DNA from: Aeromonas piscicola
GTDB lineage: Bacteria; Pseudomonadota; Gammaproteobacteria; Enterobacterales; Aeromonadaceae
Length of the DNA: 55,406 bases
Assembly: GCF_000820005.1 (NCBI RefSeq)
Contig: NZ_CDBL01000069.1
Span: 352 to 55,757, forward strand
Direction of reading: 5' to 3'
The translations under genes were made by a program, and so were the position numbers. Under the pieces are notes generated by a model, which saw only the letters and a program-made list of their open reading frames with translations, was not told where the DNA came from and ran no database searches. Each line of letters opens with the position of its first letter. Position 1 is the first letter of the stretch. Positions 1 through 8,495 of the stretch are shown piece by piece.

Positions 1-303
1 GGCGGGGGTGGTGGCGGCATGGGTGGCAACAACGGCGCCATTCCGCTGGCGACCTTCGAACCCATGATGCCCCGCAAGGCGGCGCTGGCGGGCCTCGCCT
101 CCGGCAAGGTGCTGGTGGAGTTCACCGTGACCGAACGCGGCACCGTCAGCAACGTGCGGATCGTGAAAGAAGAGCCGCGCAGCTATGACCTCGGCAAGGA
201 GGCACGCAAGACCATCGCCAAATGGACGTTCAAACCGGCCATGGTCGATGGCAAGGCGCAGGCTACCCGCATGCAGCAAGAAATCGAGTTTGCGGTCAAC
301 TAA
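1..303 (+). CDS. tonB: TonB energy transducer, C-terminal part (5' end outside window)
   Basis: The frame is open from the first base, so only the C-terminal 100 residues are present. They begin with a Gly-rich linker and continue into a TonB C-terminal domain: a 'P..P..A' start, the segment VLVEFTVTERGTVSNVRIVK, then a helix and the closing strand KWTFKPAM. This periplasmic domain contacts the TonB box of outer-membrane receptors and passes on energy from ExbB/ExbD. It is followed after 11 bp by a TPR protein gene, the arrangement known for TonB2-type systems in Vibrio and Aeromonas; exbB/exbD would be expected upstream, outside the window. Family assignment is firm; the TonB2 subtype is inferred from the neighbour. 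Confidence 0.85.
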   Translation, partial: GGGGGGMGGNNGAIPLATFEPMMPRKAALAGLASGKVLVEFTVTERGTVSNVRIVKEEPRSYDLGKEARKTIAKWTFKPAMVDGKAQATRMQQEIEFAVN

Positions 304-314
304 GGAAGGTGGCG

Positions 315-1550
315 ATGAAAAAGTTACATACCCTGATCCTCGCCCCGGTCGCCATGGCGGTGCTGCTTTGCACCGCCAGCTGGGCCGCCGAGCAGCCTGC
401 CCTCTCTGACCGCGCCTACCGCGCGGTCAACAAGGCACAGGCATTGATCACCGAGAAGAAATACGGCGAGGCCAATGCCAAGCTTCAGGAGGCGCTGTCC
501 GGCGCCGGCGAGCGGGTCTACGACAAGGGGGTGATACTGCAGACCCTCGGCTTCGTGGCGGCGCAGCAGGAGGAGTACGGTCAGGCGACCAGATACTTTG
601 CCGATGCCATCGCCACCGGCGGCCTGCCGCAGCCCGTGGCCCAGCAGGTGCGCTACAACCTGGCACAGCTCTACATGGCGGAGGGCAACTTCAACGCCTC
701 CATCAGCACCATGAACCAGTGGTTTGCGAGCCTGGGCAAGGATGAGAAGCCGACCCCGCACGCCTACATCACGCTGGCCAACGCCCATGTGCAGCTCAAG
801 CAGTATCGGGAAGCCATACCGGCGGTGGACAGTGCGATCAAGCTCTCCGCAGGCAAGGCACCGGAATCCTGGTATCTGCTCAAAATGGCGGCCCACTACG
901 AGCTGAAACAGTACAAACCGGCCACCGAGGTGCTGACTGCTCTGGTCGACAGGTACCCGGCCAAGAAGAAGTACTGGACCCAGCTCTCGGCCATGCACAT
1001 GCAGGCGGGCAACGATGCCAAGGCGCTGGCTGCGCTGGAAGCCGCCTACAACCTCGGCATGCTGACCGAGCCGGCCGAATTGCAGCGCCTCGCCAACTAC
1101 CTGGCTTTCGCCGGCATTCCCCACCGCGCCGCTCGCGTGATGGAGAAGGCGATGAAGGAGGGCACCATAGAGAGCAGTGCGGCCAACTACAAGGCGCTGG
1201 CCAACTACTGGCATCAGGCCAAGGAGCTGGATCCCGCCATCGATACCCTGGCGAGATCCTACAAGTTAGCTCCGGACGCCGAGCTGCAACTGAAGATGGC
1301 GCGCATGATGATCCAGAGCAAACGTTATCAGGATCTGGTGGCCCTGGCCGCCAAGCCTGCGGCCAATGCCAATGGTGAACAGCGCGCCGATCTCAAGTTC
1401 CTGACCGGGGTCGCCTATTTTGAGCAACAGAAGCCGAAGGAGGCGCTCAGCGCCTTCACCCAGGCTGCCCAGAATGGCAACGTCAGCGGCCGCGCAGCCC
1501 CCTGGATCAACTTCCTCAAGGAGCAAGGGGGCGGCTCCGTCACTCAATAA
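315..1550 (+). CDS. TPR-repeat protein of the TonB cluster
   Basis: The product has 411 residues with the ATG at 315, preceded by AAGGAAGG (303-310). An upstream in-frame start would overlap tonB and lose the signal peptide. The N-terminus (MKKLHTLILAPVAMAVLLC, then ...SWAAEQP) is a Sec signal peptide, so the protein is periplasmic or membrane-attached. The rest is helical TPR-like repeats, with patterns such as KKYGEANAKLQEAL and QKPKEALSAFTQAAQNG. It follows tonB after 11 bp and is surely co-transcribed. TPR proteins in this position are reported to assist TonB2-type transport in Vibrio; the role here is inferred from position. A rho-independent terminator follows at 1727. Confidence 0.85.
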   Translation: MKKLHTLILAPVAMAVLLCTASWAAEQPALSDRAYRAVNKAQALITEKKYGEANAKLQEALSGAGERVYDKGVILQTLGFVAAQQEEYGQATRYFADAIATGGLPQPVAQQVRYNLAQLYMAEGNFNASISTMNQWFASLGKDEKPTPHAYITLANAHVQLKQYREAIPAVDSAIKLSAGKAPESWYLLKMAAHYELKQYKPATEVLTALVDRYPAKKKYWTQLSAMHMQAGNDAKALAALEAAYNLGMLTEPAELQRLANYLAFAGIPHRAARVMEKAMKEGTIESSAANYKALANYWHQAKELDPAIDTLARSYKLAPDAELQLKMARMMIQSKRYQDLVALAAKPAANANGEQRADLKFLTGVAYFEQQKPKEALSAFTQAAQNGNVSGRAAPWINFLKEQGGGSVTQ

Positions 1551-1606
1551 ACAAGGCCCCGGCCTCGCGCAGCAGGGTGGCGCAGTCCCCCTACAGGCGC
1601 GAACCG

Positions 1607-1641
1607 CGTGACGGCCCGGCCACCCGGCCTCGGCCGTCACG
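1607..1641. repeat. Strong inverted repeat downstream of the TPR gene
   Basis: A perfect 10-bp inverted repeat (CGTGACGGCC at 1607-1616 and GGCCGTCACG at 1632-1641) encloses a GC-rich 15-nt loop that can itself pair. It has no T-tract. It sits in the 3' untranslated stretch before the terminator at 1727 and could stabilise the mRNA end. Function not shown. Confidence 0.5.
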
Positions 1642-1726
1642 TCATTGCCCCCGGCAGGGCAGGCACCCTCCCCGCCCGTCGCAGATAACAAGGGGTTCGC
1701 CCCGCAGGTTGCCTGGTGGCAATTGG

Positions 1727-1750
1727 CCGCTCTTCGGAGCGGTCTTTTTT
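1727..1750 (+). terminator. Rho-independent terminator of the tonB-TPR operon
   Basis: Stem CCGCTC / GAGCGG around a TTCG tetraloop, followed by TCTTTTTT. Confidence 0.85.
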
Positions 1751-1776
1751 ATTCCCCTCTTTATATAATCCGCCAT

Positions 1777-1806
1777 AAAAAAATCCGGAGCCTGGGCTCC
1801 GGATTG
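1777..1806 (-). terminator. Rho-independent terminator of the chitinase gene
   Basis: Read on the minus strand, the stem ATCCGGAGCC / GGCTCCGGAT is followed by a run of seven T. It lies about 70 bp past the chitinase stop codon and faces the tonB-side terminator. Confidence 0.85.
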
Positions 1807-1874
1807 GTCATGCTGCTTGCTGGTGCTGCCTTGCCACGAATGGCATCGGCAGCCCAGACCCCATGCATGGGTTA

Positions 1875-4800
1875 TCAGTAACTACATACCAGCTTCCAGC
1901 TACCATCGGTGGCCTTGGGTTCGCTGCTGGTCCACCAGTTCGCCTGCCATACCACCTTGTTGTTGGTCATCCGGTCACCGCCGTTGGCGTGATCCCCTTG
2001 CGGCCAGCTCGGATAGGCCTTGTAGGCCGCCGGGTTGACGTTCTGGCTGCTGCAGGTGGCGCCGCCCGGATTCTCGCCGCCGCCCGAGCCCAGTACGGCC
2101 TCTGGCAGGGTCGGGAACTCGGCCTTGAGCCCTATGGTCTGGCTGCCGCTGATGATGCGCATGCCGCTCGGCACGCCGGCGGCGGGCAGGTAGTAGGTCA
2201 TGGCGACTTCGACTTCGGCACCCGGTGCCAGAGTCTGCCAGCTCGGCAAGGTCATGGCGACCTTGTGGAAGTCCTTCTCGTTGGCAATGCCTTCCGAGTT
2301 GTCGTTGCCACCGCTCTCCACCACTTTCAGTCCCATGCCACTCTGATCCGTGATGGTGTCAGAGGTGGAGGTGGGTACCAGGAACTCGATGCGGGCACCG
2401 CCCGGGAGGGTCTGGGTCGACTTGTTGACCAGCTTGAGTTTCGGGTTGATCGGGTAGTTGGAGTCCCCTTCCTTGAAGCCGGAGAGGCTCACCGCTATGT
2501 CGAGCTGAGCGCTCGGTGCGGCCAGATCGTTCTGCTTGGCGTTGTACGGGCTGGCCTTGGCAAACTTCTCGTAGGCAAGAGTAGTCAGAGTGCTGCCCAT
2601 GCCGTACTCGTTCTTGGCCGGATCGAAGGCGTAGTCGCCTGCCATCTCCCAGAACATGACGCCGCCCAGACCCCGCTTGATGATGTAGTCCAGCTTGTGA
2701 CCCATGGACTCTTCATCTTCGGTGGAGAGGAACACCTTCTTCTCGGCGTTCCACAGCCAGGGCGCCTGCGCCTTGTCATCGTAGTAACGCACGTACTTTC
2801 CCTGCATCACGTGGGCCGGATTGTTGGGATCCAGACCCCAGGCCGTGCCGTAGCTGGGCAGGGTCGTGATGCCCAGGCTGGCCGCGTTCTCCAGGTTCTT
2901 GGCATGCCACATGGGCACGGCGCCACCGCCTATCTCCTTGCCGTTCTTGTCCAGATCGTGCCAGATGTTGTCGATGCCGACCGCCCCGTTGCCGCACGGA
3001 ATTGTGCTGCCACCCGTACCGGGCTGACAATCGCTCTGGCTCGGCAGGGCTGCCTTGCCGCCCAGCCCGTTGCTGCCGCCGCTCACCCCTTGCCAGCCGC
3101 GGGTGTAGTAGGGCACACCCACGTTGATCTTGCCGGCTGCCAGGGCGCCACGGAAGTAGTGGGCCGACCAGGCCGCATTCAGGTAGCCGATGCCACCAAA
3201 CTGGGTCTGGGTGTAGACGCCCCAGTGGGAGAGCTCGGGATCGGCATTGTTATCGAACAGGGCTGCGTTGTGGCCGACGAAGTGGTTCCAGGCACCGTGG
3301 AAGTCATAGGTCATCAGGTTGACGTAGTCGAGGTACTGGGTGACCTGGAAGTTCTCCATGCCGCGCAGCAGGTAGGCCGACGCCGGCGAGGCGATGGTCA
3401 GCATGTACTTGCGACCGTCTTCGGTGCCGGCATTGTCGAGCCGTGCCCGCAGGGTCTTCATCAGCACCTCGTAGTTGGCAAACAGCTTGGCCCGGCACTG
3501 GTTGGAGAGCGGGAAGTCGTTGGGGTTGCCCGCATCCTTCATGGAAGTGGGGTACTCGTAGTCCACGTCCACCCCATCGAAACCGTACTGGCGAATGAAG
3601 CTCACAGCCGAGTCGGCAAAGGCGCTGATGCCGGCGGTATTGACCGAACAGTCGCCCTTGGTGGTGGCGGTGTAGAAGCCGCGGGTATCGGCCCAGCCAC
3701 CCACCGAGATCAGGGTCTTCACGTCCGGATACTGCTTCTTGTACTTCGACAGCAGGTTGAAGTGGCCCTGATAGGCGAATTCCGGATCCATTTCGGCACC
3801 CGGCACCCCGTTCCAGGTCATCTTGGTGGCGGCGTCGTCCACCTTGATCAGGTGACTCTGCTCATCCACAGCCGCAAAGGCATAGTTGATGTGGGTGATC
3901 TTGTCCCAGGGGATGTCGCTCACCAGGTAGGAGGGCAGACCGTTCTTGCCGGTACGCCAGGAGGTGAAGTAGCCGATGACCCGACGGGCGTGGTCATCCC
4001 CCATGCACTCGTAACCGTCCGGGCGATAGATCTGGCGGACGTCGCAGGAGAGGTTGCCACCTGTGGGCGGCAGGGCCGCCTCTTCCACCTGCACATCGAC
4101 CTGGGCCGACTCGCCCACCAGATTTTCCTTGTCGGTCGCCACCAGTTTGAGGCCGGCAGCACCCTTGCTCTGGGGCGTCCAGCTCACCTGCCAGGGGGCG
4201 CTGGTGTCTTCGCCCACCTTCTTGCCATCCACGTAGAGCTCGACCCTGGCCACGTCATTGTTGGCATCGGTTACGTTGCCACTGACCGCCACGCTGCGAC
4301 CCAGGGTCACCTTGGCGCCGCTGGTCGGGCTGCTGATGCTCACCCTGGGCGCCTCTGGCGCGACCACGGCGTTGACGCTGAAGCTGGCATCCGCCTCGCT
4401 CAGCAGCTTGCCATCCTTGTCCAGCCCACGTGATTTGAGTTGATGGGGGCCGACACCGGTGGCAACCCAGCTGGCCGACCAGGGGGATGCACTGCTCAAT
4501 GCGACCTGCTTGCCATCGACCAGATACTCGACCTTGACCAAGGCACTACTGTTGCCGCTCAGGGTCACCGCCAACGCCACGGGGGCGCCCTCGTTGAAAG
4601 CGCTACCAGAGGCGGGCGAACTGATTGCCAGTCCGAGCGCCGGTGGTGGCACCTCGCCGCCATAGAGCTTCCAGGCATCGGCCCAGACCACCCCCACCCC
4701 GGGGGCATAGTGATAGGGCGAGGCCCCGCACCAGCCAGAGTAGGGAAATTCTTTGCATTCGTAGAGGGCGCCTGCGTTGCTGACGACATCGCCAGCCTTG

Positions 4801-4910
4801 TAGGCGGTGCCAGCCTGATAGGCGGGATAAGACGCGGCTTGTGCCCAGGCGGGCATGGCAGCCAGGGCCACCAGCATGGCAAGCCTGCTGGGCCTAAAGG
4901 TCTGTTGCAT
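1875..4910 (-). CDS. Secreted GH18 chitinase with chitin-binding modules at both ends
   Basis: The product has 1011 residues with the start at 4910, 8 bp after AAGGAAGA; the ORF could extend 10 codons further, but without an RBS and at the cost of a clean signal peptide. In order it shows: a signal peptide ending AWAQA; a CBM5/12-type chitin-binding module (about 25-85, Trp/Tyr-rich with YKAGDVVS and WADAWKLY); two Ig-like domains (about 95-290); a GH18 catalytic domain carrying DGVDVDYE, whose acid/base Glu is residue 452; and a second CBM-like module at the C-terminus (about 945-1011, WQANWW...WKLVCSY). GH18 enzymes cut beta-1,4-GlcNAc bonds of chitin with substrate-assisted retention. Export is probably by Sec then type II secretion. 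It is divergent from the nuclease gene at 5408. Confidence 0.95.
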   Translation of the reverse strand: MQQTFRPSRLAMLVALAAMPAWAQAASYPAYQAGTAYKAGDVVSNAGALYECKEFPYSGWCGASPYHYAPGVGVVWADAWKLYGGEVPPPALGLAISSPASGSAFNEGAPVALAVTLSGNSSALVKVEYLVDGKQVALSSASPWSASWVATGVGPHQLKSRGLDKDGKLLSEADASFSVNAVVAPEAPRVSISSPTSGAKVTLGRSVAVSGNVTDANNDVARVELYVDGKKVGEDTSAPWQVSWTPQSKGAAGLKLVATDKENLVGESAQVDVQVEEAALPPTGGNLSCDVRQIYRPDGYECMGDDHARRVIGYFTSWRTGKNGLPSYLVSDIPWDKITHINYAFAAVDEQSHLIKVDDAATKMTWNGVPGAEMDPEFAYQGHFNLLSKYKKQYPDVKTLISVGGWADTRGFYTATTKGDCSVNTAGISAFADSAVSFIRQYGFDGVDVDYEYPTSMKDAGNPNDFPLSNQCRAKLFANYEVLMKTLRARLDNAGTEDGRKYMLTIASPASAYLLRGMENFQVTQYLDYVNLMTYDFHGAWNHFVGHNAALFDNNADPELSHWGVYTQTQFGGIGYLNAAWSAHYFRGALAAGKINVGVPYYTRGWQGVSGGSNGLGGKAALPSQSDCQPGTGGSTIPCGNGAVGIDNIWHDLDKNGKEIGGGAVPMWHAKNLENAASLGITTLPSYGTAWGLDPNNPAHVMQGKYVRYYDDKAQAPWLWNAEKKVFLSTEDEESMGHKLDYIIKRGLGGVMFWEMAGDYAFDPAKNEYGMGSTLTTLAYEKFAKASPYNAKQNDLAAPSAQLDIAVSLSGFKEGDSNYPINPKLKLVNKSTQTLPGGARIEFLVPTSTSDTITDQSGMGLKVVESGGNDNSEGIANEKDFHKVAMTLPSWQTLAPGAEVEVAMTYYLPAAGVPSGMRIISGSQTIGLKAEFPTLPEAVLGSGGGENPGGATCSSQNVNPAAYKAYPSWPQGDHANGGDRMTNNKVVWQANWWTSSEPKATDGSWKLVCSY

Positions 4911-5221
4911 ATTGTTATCTTCCTTGTTTTGTCTTGGCATTGGTCACCAGGACAAAGAACAATCGCAACCTGCGTGATGGGGGCAGACAACTGGCAATGG
5001 ACCTGCCACAGACTCCACCATCACCCCGGGAAGCCCCGCTATCTGGATCGACTGATCTTGAGACCGGAGGCATTGCGTCCCGGCATCTCGGCCGGTTTGC
5101 CCTTTACCTGGGTTCCGTGAGGAACAAGCCGAGTATAGGAATCAAGCAGCCGAGTCTCAATCTTCATTCTCGAAGAAAAATATGTGGATGCCAGCCAGAT
5201 CACAGTTTCCCGCTCTGGTTG

Positions 5222-5244
5222 AATTAATGATTTTGTCATTAATT
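5222..5244. promoter_or_regulatory. Perfect 9-bp palindrome between the chitinase and nuclease genes
   Basis: AATTAATGA (5222-5230), a 5-bp spacer, then TCATTAATT (5236-5244). It is an AT-rich dyad in the roughly 500-bp divergent intergenic region 4911-5407 and looks like a dimeric repressor or activator site. No bound protein can be named. Confidence 0.4.
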
Positions 5245-5314
5245 TCATACTGTTAGCCAAGTCAAAAAAACCGAGATTGCCCTCATTTGCATCCCCGTAA
5301 TGTGCGTTGGCTCA

Positions 5315-5331
5315 CTGGTATGACATGCCAG
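5315..5331. promoter_or_regulatory. Second palindrome upstream of the nuclease gene
   Basis: CTGGTATGACATGCCAG is a 17-bp dyad with seven of eight positions paired around a central A. It lies about 77 bp before the nuclease start, close to where a promoter would be. A short stem (CTTGGC / GCCAAG) follows at 5351-5368 in the likely leader. Possible operator; identity unknown. Confidence 0.35.
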
Positions 5332-5407
5332 AAATGTGACAATGCGCGCCCTTGGCCGATGAGCCAAGGCTATGGAAACACTGGCAAAAAATAAAAAAGG
5401 AACCGTT

Positions 5408-7552
5408 ATGAAAGGAACACGTACCCTGCTGTCGCTGGCCGTGGGGCTTGCGCTCGCGTCCCCGTCCCTCCATGCCGCTGGCTTCAGCTGCCCGGCTGAC
5501 AGTGCCCTCACCCCCATCCCCGTCATTCAGGGTAGCGGCGACAAGAGTCCGCTCATTCCCAGCGACAAGTTCGAGAGTCCCCAGAGCGTCATGGTCAAGG
5601 CGGTGGTCTCCGCACTTGGCGAGAGCCTCAACAAGGGCTTCTACCTGCAGGATGTACAGGGCGATGGCAACCCCCAGACCTCCGACGGCATCTTCGTCTA
5701 CCTCAACGACAAGAACTTCGCCAGCAAGTACCCGGACATCAAGCCGGGCGCCGAAGTCTGCCTGGAGGCCAAGGTCGAGGAGTACTACAACCATACCCAG
5801 CTCAAGCCGGTCGCTGACAGCGGTACCCCGCGCCTGCAAGTTCTTGCCCAAGGAACGGCCCCTGCCGCCGTGCCGCTGCGGGTACTGGAAAACGAGACCC
5901 TGGCCCGGGCGCTGGAGCGTCACGAAGGGATGCGGGTACGCCTCGATGCCGACAGCGCGCTCAAGATAAGCCGCAACTTCAGCTATGACTACGCCGCCAA
6001 ACGCAACAATCTGGTGCTCTCCCACCAGGCGCCGCTGATGAAGCCGACCCAGCTGCACGATGCAGACAGCAAGGCCGCCAAGGCACTGGCCAAGGACAAC
6101 GCCAACAACCGGGTGTTCCTCGAATCCGACTTCAAGGCCGCCGACGGCAAACTGCCCTGGCTGCCGGGCTGGGAGCCGGAGCAGGGTTACCTGCGCATCG
6201 GCGATGCCCCGGTCAATCTGGATGCACTGGTGGGTTACAGCTACAACGAATACCGGCTGATAGTGCCGCAGGATCAGGTGATCACCGCCGGCGATCTGCT
6301 GCGCACCAGCGACAACGATCGCCAGAACGCCCCGGCCCGCGCCGATGGTACCGACTTGCGCATCGGCAGCTTCAACGTGCTCAACTACTTCACCAGCCAC
6401 TCCAGCGTGGGCGGAGCACTCAATGTGCTGTGCAAGGATCAGGCTGATGCGGACAGCGCCAAGGGCTGCAACCGCGGCGCCAAGAACCTGGAAGACTTCC
6501 AGCTGCAGCGCACCAAGATAGTCAATGCCATCACGGAGATGGATGCCGACCTGCTCGGCCTGATGGAGATGGAGAACAATGGCTTTGACAGCCACTCCGC
6601 CATCAGTGATTTGGTGCAAAGCCTCAACGCCCAGCAGAAGGACGCCAGCAAGCAGTACGCCTTCGTGGCCCTGCCCAAGGCGCTGCTTGGCAACGAGCGC
6701 TTCTTCGGTGGCGACGCCATCATGGTGGCCATGATCTACCGACCCGCCAAGCTGACGCCACAGGGGGATGCCGGCGTCATCACGCTGCCGGTGCAGAAAT
6801 ACCTGGATGCGAAAGGGGTCGAGAAACAGGCCTCCCAGCGTGACTCTCTGGTGCAAAGCTTCACCGTTGATGGCAACAAGGAGCCGCTGACCCTGGTGGT
6901 CAACCACCTGAAATCCAAGGGATCCGGCTGCCTGGAGAACCTGGACGGCAAGGAACCGGCCGATCTGCAAGGCAAGTGCACCGAGTTCCGGGTCAGCGCC
7001 GCCAAGGTGCTGGGCGAGGAAGTGAGCAAGCTGCCCGGCCAGGTGCTGCTGGTGGGGGATTTCAACTCCTACGCCCGGGAAGATGCTATCCGGGTACTGA
7101 CCGACTATGTGCCGACCGAGGGTCAGCGCAAGATAGTCTCCGCCTCCCAGACCTTCCTCGGCGCTCAGGTCTATGAGCAGACCGCCAGCGAGGTGAGCAA
7201 GAGCTACGGCCTGGTAGACATGAACGTCAAGTTCAACAAGGAGAAGGCCATCTCCTACAGCTACGAGGCCGAGCTCGGCACCCTGGACTATGCCCTCGCC
7301 AACCCGGCGCTGGCCAGCAAGGTCGTGGCGGTCGCCGACTGGCACATCAACTCGTTCGAGAGCAGCCTGTTCGAGTACGGCCGTGACTTCAGCGGCGACA
7401 TGATCAAGTCCGGCAACCCGTTCAGCGCCTCCGACCATGATCCCATCATCGTCGATCTCAAGCTGAAGGAAGAGAGCAACGGCGGTGGCGGAGCCATGGG
7501 CGCCCTGCTGCTGGCCCTGCTGCCGCTGGCCTGGCGTCGTCGTCGCGGCTGA
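5408..7552 (+). CDS. exeM: ExeM/NucH-family extracellular endonuclease with GlyGly-CTERM tail
   Basis: The product has 714 residues starting at ATG 5408, after AAAAAAGGA; the ORF could begin 36 bp upstream, but the signal peptide (MKGTRTLLSLAVGLALA...LHAAG) begins here. An OB-like N-terminal region (about 45-300) precedes an endonuclease/exonuclease/phosphatase domain (about 320-690), with RIGSFNVLNYF, ADLLGLMEMENNG, VNHLKSKGSGC, VGDFNSYAREDAI and the catalytic SASDHDPI. Such enzymes degrade extracellular DNA. The C-terminus is a Gly run, a hydrophobic helix and WRRRRG, the GlyGly-CTERM signal cut by rhombosortase in type II-secreted proteins. The name follows the family; direct function is not shown. 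Confidence 0.93.
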   Translation: MKGTRTLLSLAVGLALASPSLHAAGFSCPADSALTPIPVIQGSGDKSPLIPSDKFESPQSVMVKAVVSALGESLNKGFYLQDVQGDGNPQTSDGIFVYLNDKNFASKYPDIKPGAEVCLEAKVEEYYNHTQLKPVADSGTPRLQVLAQGTAPAAVPLRVLENETLARALERHEGMRVRLDADSALKISRNFSYDYAAKRNNLVLSHQAPLMKPTQLHDADSKAAKALAKDNANNRVFLESDFKAADGKLPWLPGWEPEQGYLRIGDAPVNLDALVGYSYNEYRLIVPQDQVITAGDLLRTSDNDRQNAPARADGTDLRIGSFNVLNYFTSHSSVGGALNVLCKDQADADSAKGCNRGAKNLEDFQLQRTKIVNAITEMDADLLGLMEMENNGFDSHSAISDLVQSLNAQQKDASKQYAFVALPKALLGNERFFGGDAIMVAMIYRPAKLTPQGDAGVITLPVQKYLDAKGVEKQASQRDSLVQSFTVDGNKEPLTLVVNHLKSKGSGCLENLDGKEPADLQGKCTEFRVSAAKVLGEEVSKLPGQVLLVGDFNSYAREDAIRVLTDYVPTEGQRKIVSASQTFLGAQVYEQTASEVSKSYGLVDMNVKFNKEKAISYSYEAELGTLDYALANPALASKVVAVADWHINSFESSLFEYGRDFSGDMIKSGNPFSASDHDPIIVDLKLKEESNGGGGAMGALLLALLPLAWRRRRG

Positions 7553-7573
7553 TGCGGCCTTGCCATCACGCCC

Positions 7574-7600
7574 AAAGCCCGCTGCGATGCGGGCTTTTTT
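7574..7600 (+). terminator. Terminator of the nuclease gene
   Basis: AAAGCCCGC, a 6-nt loop, GCGGGC, then six T. Confidence 0.88.
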
Positions 7601-7632
7601 ACGGGCAAGAGACGGGCTGGACGCAAAATGAG

Positions 7633-7668
7633 CCAAAACAAAAGGGCCACCGCGATAACGGTGGCCTT
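7633..7668 (-). terminator. Terminator of the tRNA-Ala cluster
   Basis: On the minus strand the stem GGCCACCG / CGGTGGCC (7645-7666) is followed by CTTTTGTTTT. It lies 25 bp past the last tRNA-Ala. Confidence 0.8.
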
Positions 7669-7690
7669 TCGGCTTCTTGTAACAAGAATT

Positions 7691-7766
<76 letters not shown>

Positions 7767-7814
7767 AAATTTTGTACTCGACAAATGGTTCTGGCGGCCA
7801 TCTGTCGTAAATAG

Positions 7815-7890
<76 letters not shown>

Positions 7891-7938
7891 AAATTTCGTA
7901 CTCAACAAATGGTTCTGGCGGCCATCTGTCGCAAATAG

Positions 7939-8014
<76 letters not shown>

Positions 8015-8078
8015 ACAAAGGTCGGCTTGGGTGATACACACCGCACTGCCCTGGGTACTTCATCTTCAATCAGGAATC

Positions 8079-8154
<76 letters not shown>

Positions 8155-8182
8155 TTGGATTCCAGATTGTTCGAGGAGAATT

Positions 8183-8258
<76 letters not shown>

Positions 8259-8303
8259 AACTCACCTCGGCGCTGCCAAAGTTATCTCCGGCAACGGAGG
8301 CGC

Positions 8304-8332
8304 ATGATAGGCATCACCCGCTTTGCTGTCAA
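8304..8332 (-). promoter_or_regulatory. Sigma-70 promoter of the tRNA-Ala cluster
   Basis: On the minus strand TTGACA (8327-8332), a 17-bp spacer, and TATCAT (8304-8309). The GC-rich stretch GCGCCTCC right after the -10 is a discriminator typical of stringently controlled stable-RNA promoters. Confidence 0.8.
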
Positions 8333-8440
8333 CCCAAAAATAACGCCGACTGGATCGTTTAGTCAAAATTCAATCAGTTAGCTGTTTTTACCGGCAACCT
8401 TGCCGCTATCTCGCTGTTTTATGTCACAAATCTGGTTAGC

Positions 8441-8476
8441 CAACAAAAACAAAGGGCCCCCTCGCGGGAGCCCTTT
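8441..8476 (-). terminator. Terminator of gltX
   Basis: On the minus strand AAAGGGCTCCC, a GCGA loop, GGGGGCCCTTT, then GTTTTTGTT. Region 8333-8440 holds no gene that I can see. Confidence 0.82.
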
Positions 8477-8495
8477 TGCATGCCATCACAGGCAC

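Noticed and set aside
1863..4433. 856-codon open frame opposite the chitinase gene
   Set aside because: It is antisense to a clear GH18 gene, has no RBS or recognisable domain, and has the Val/Gly/His/Leu bias typical of shadow frames in GC-rich DNA.
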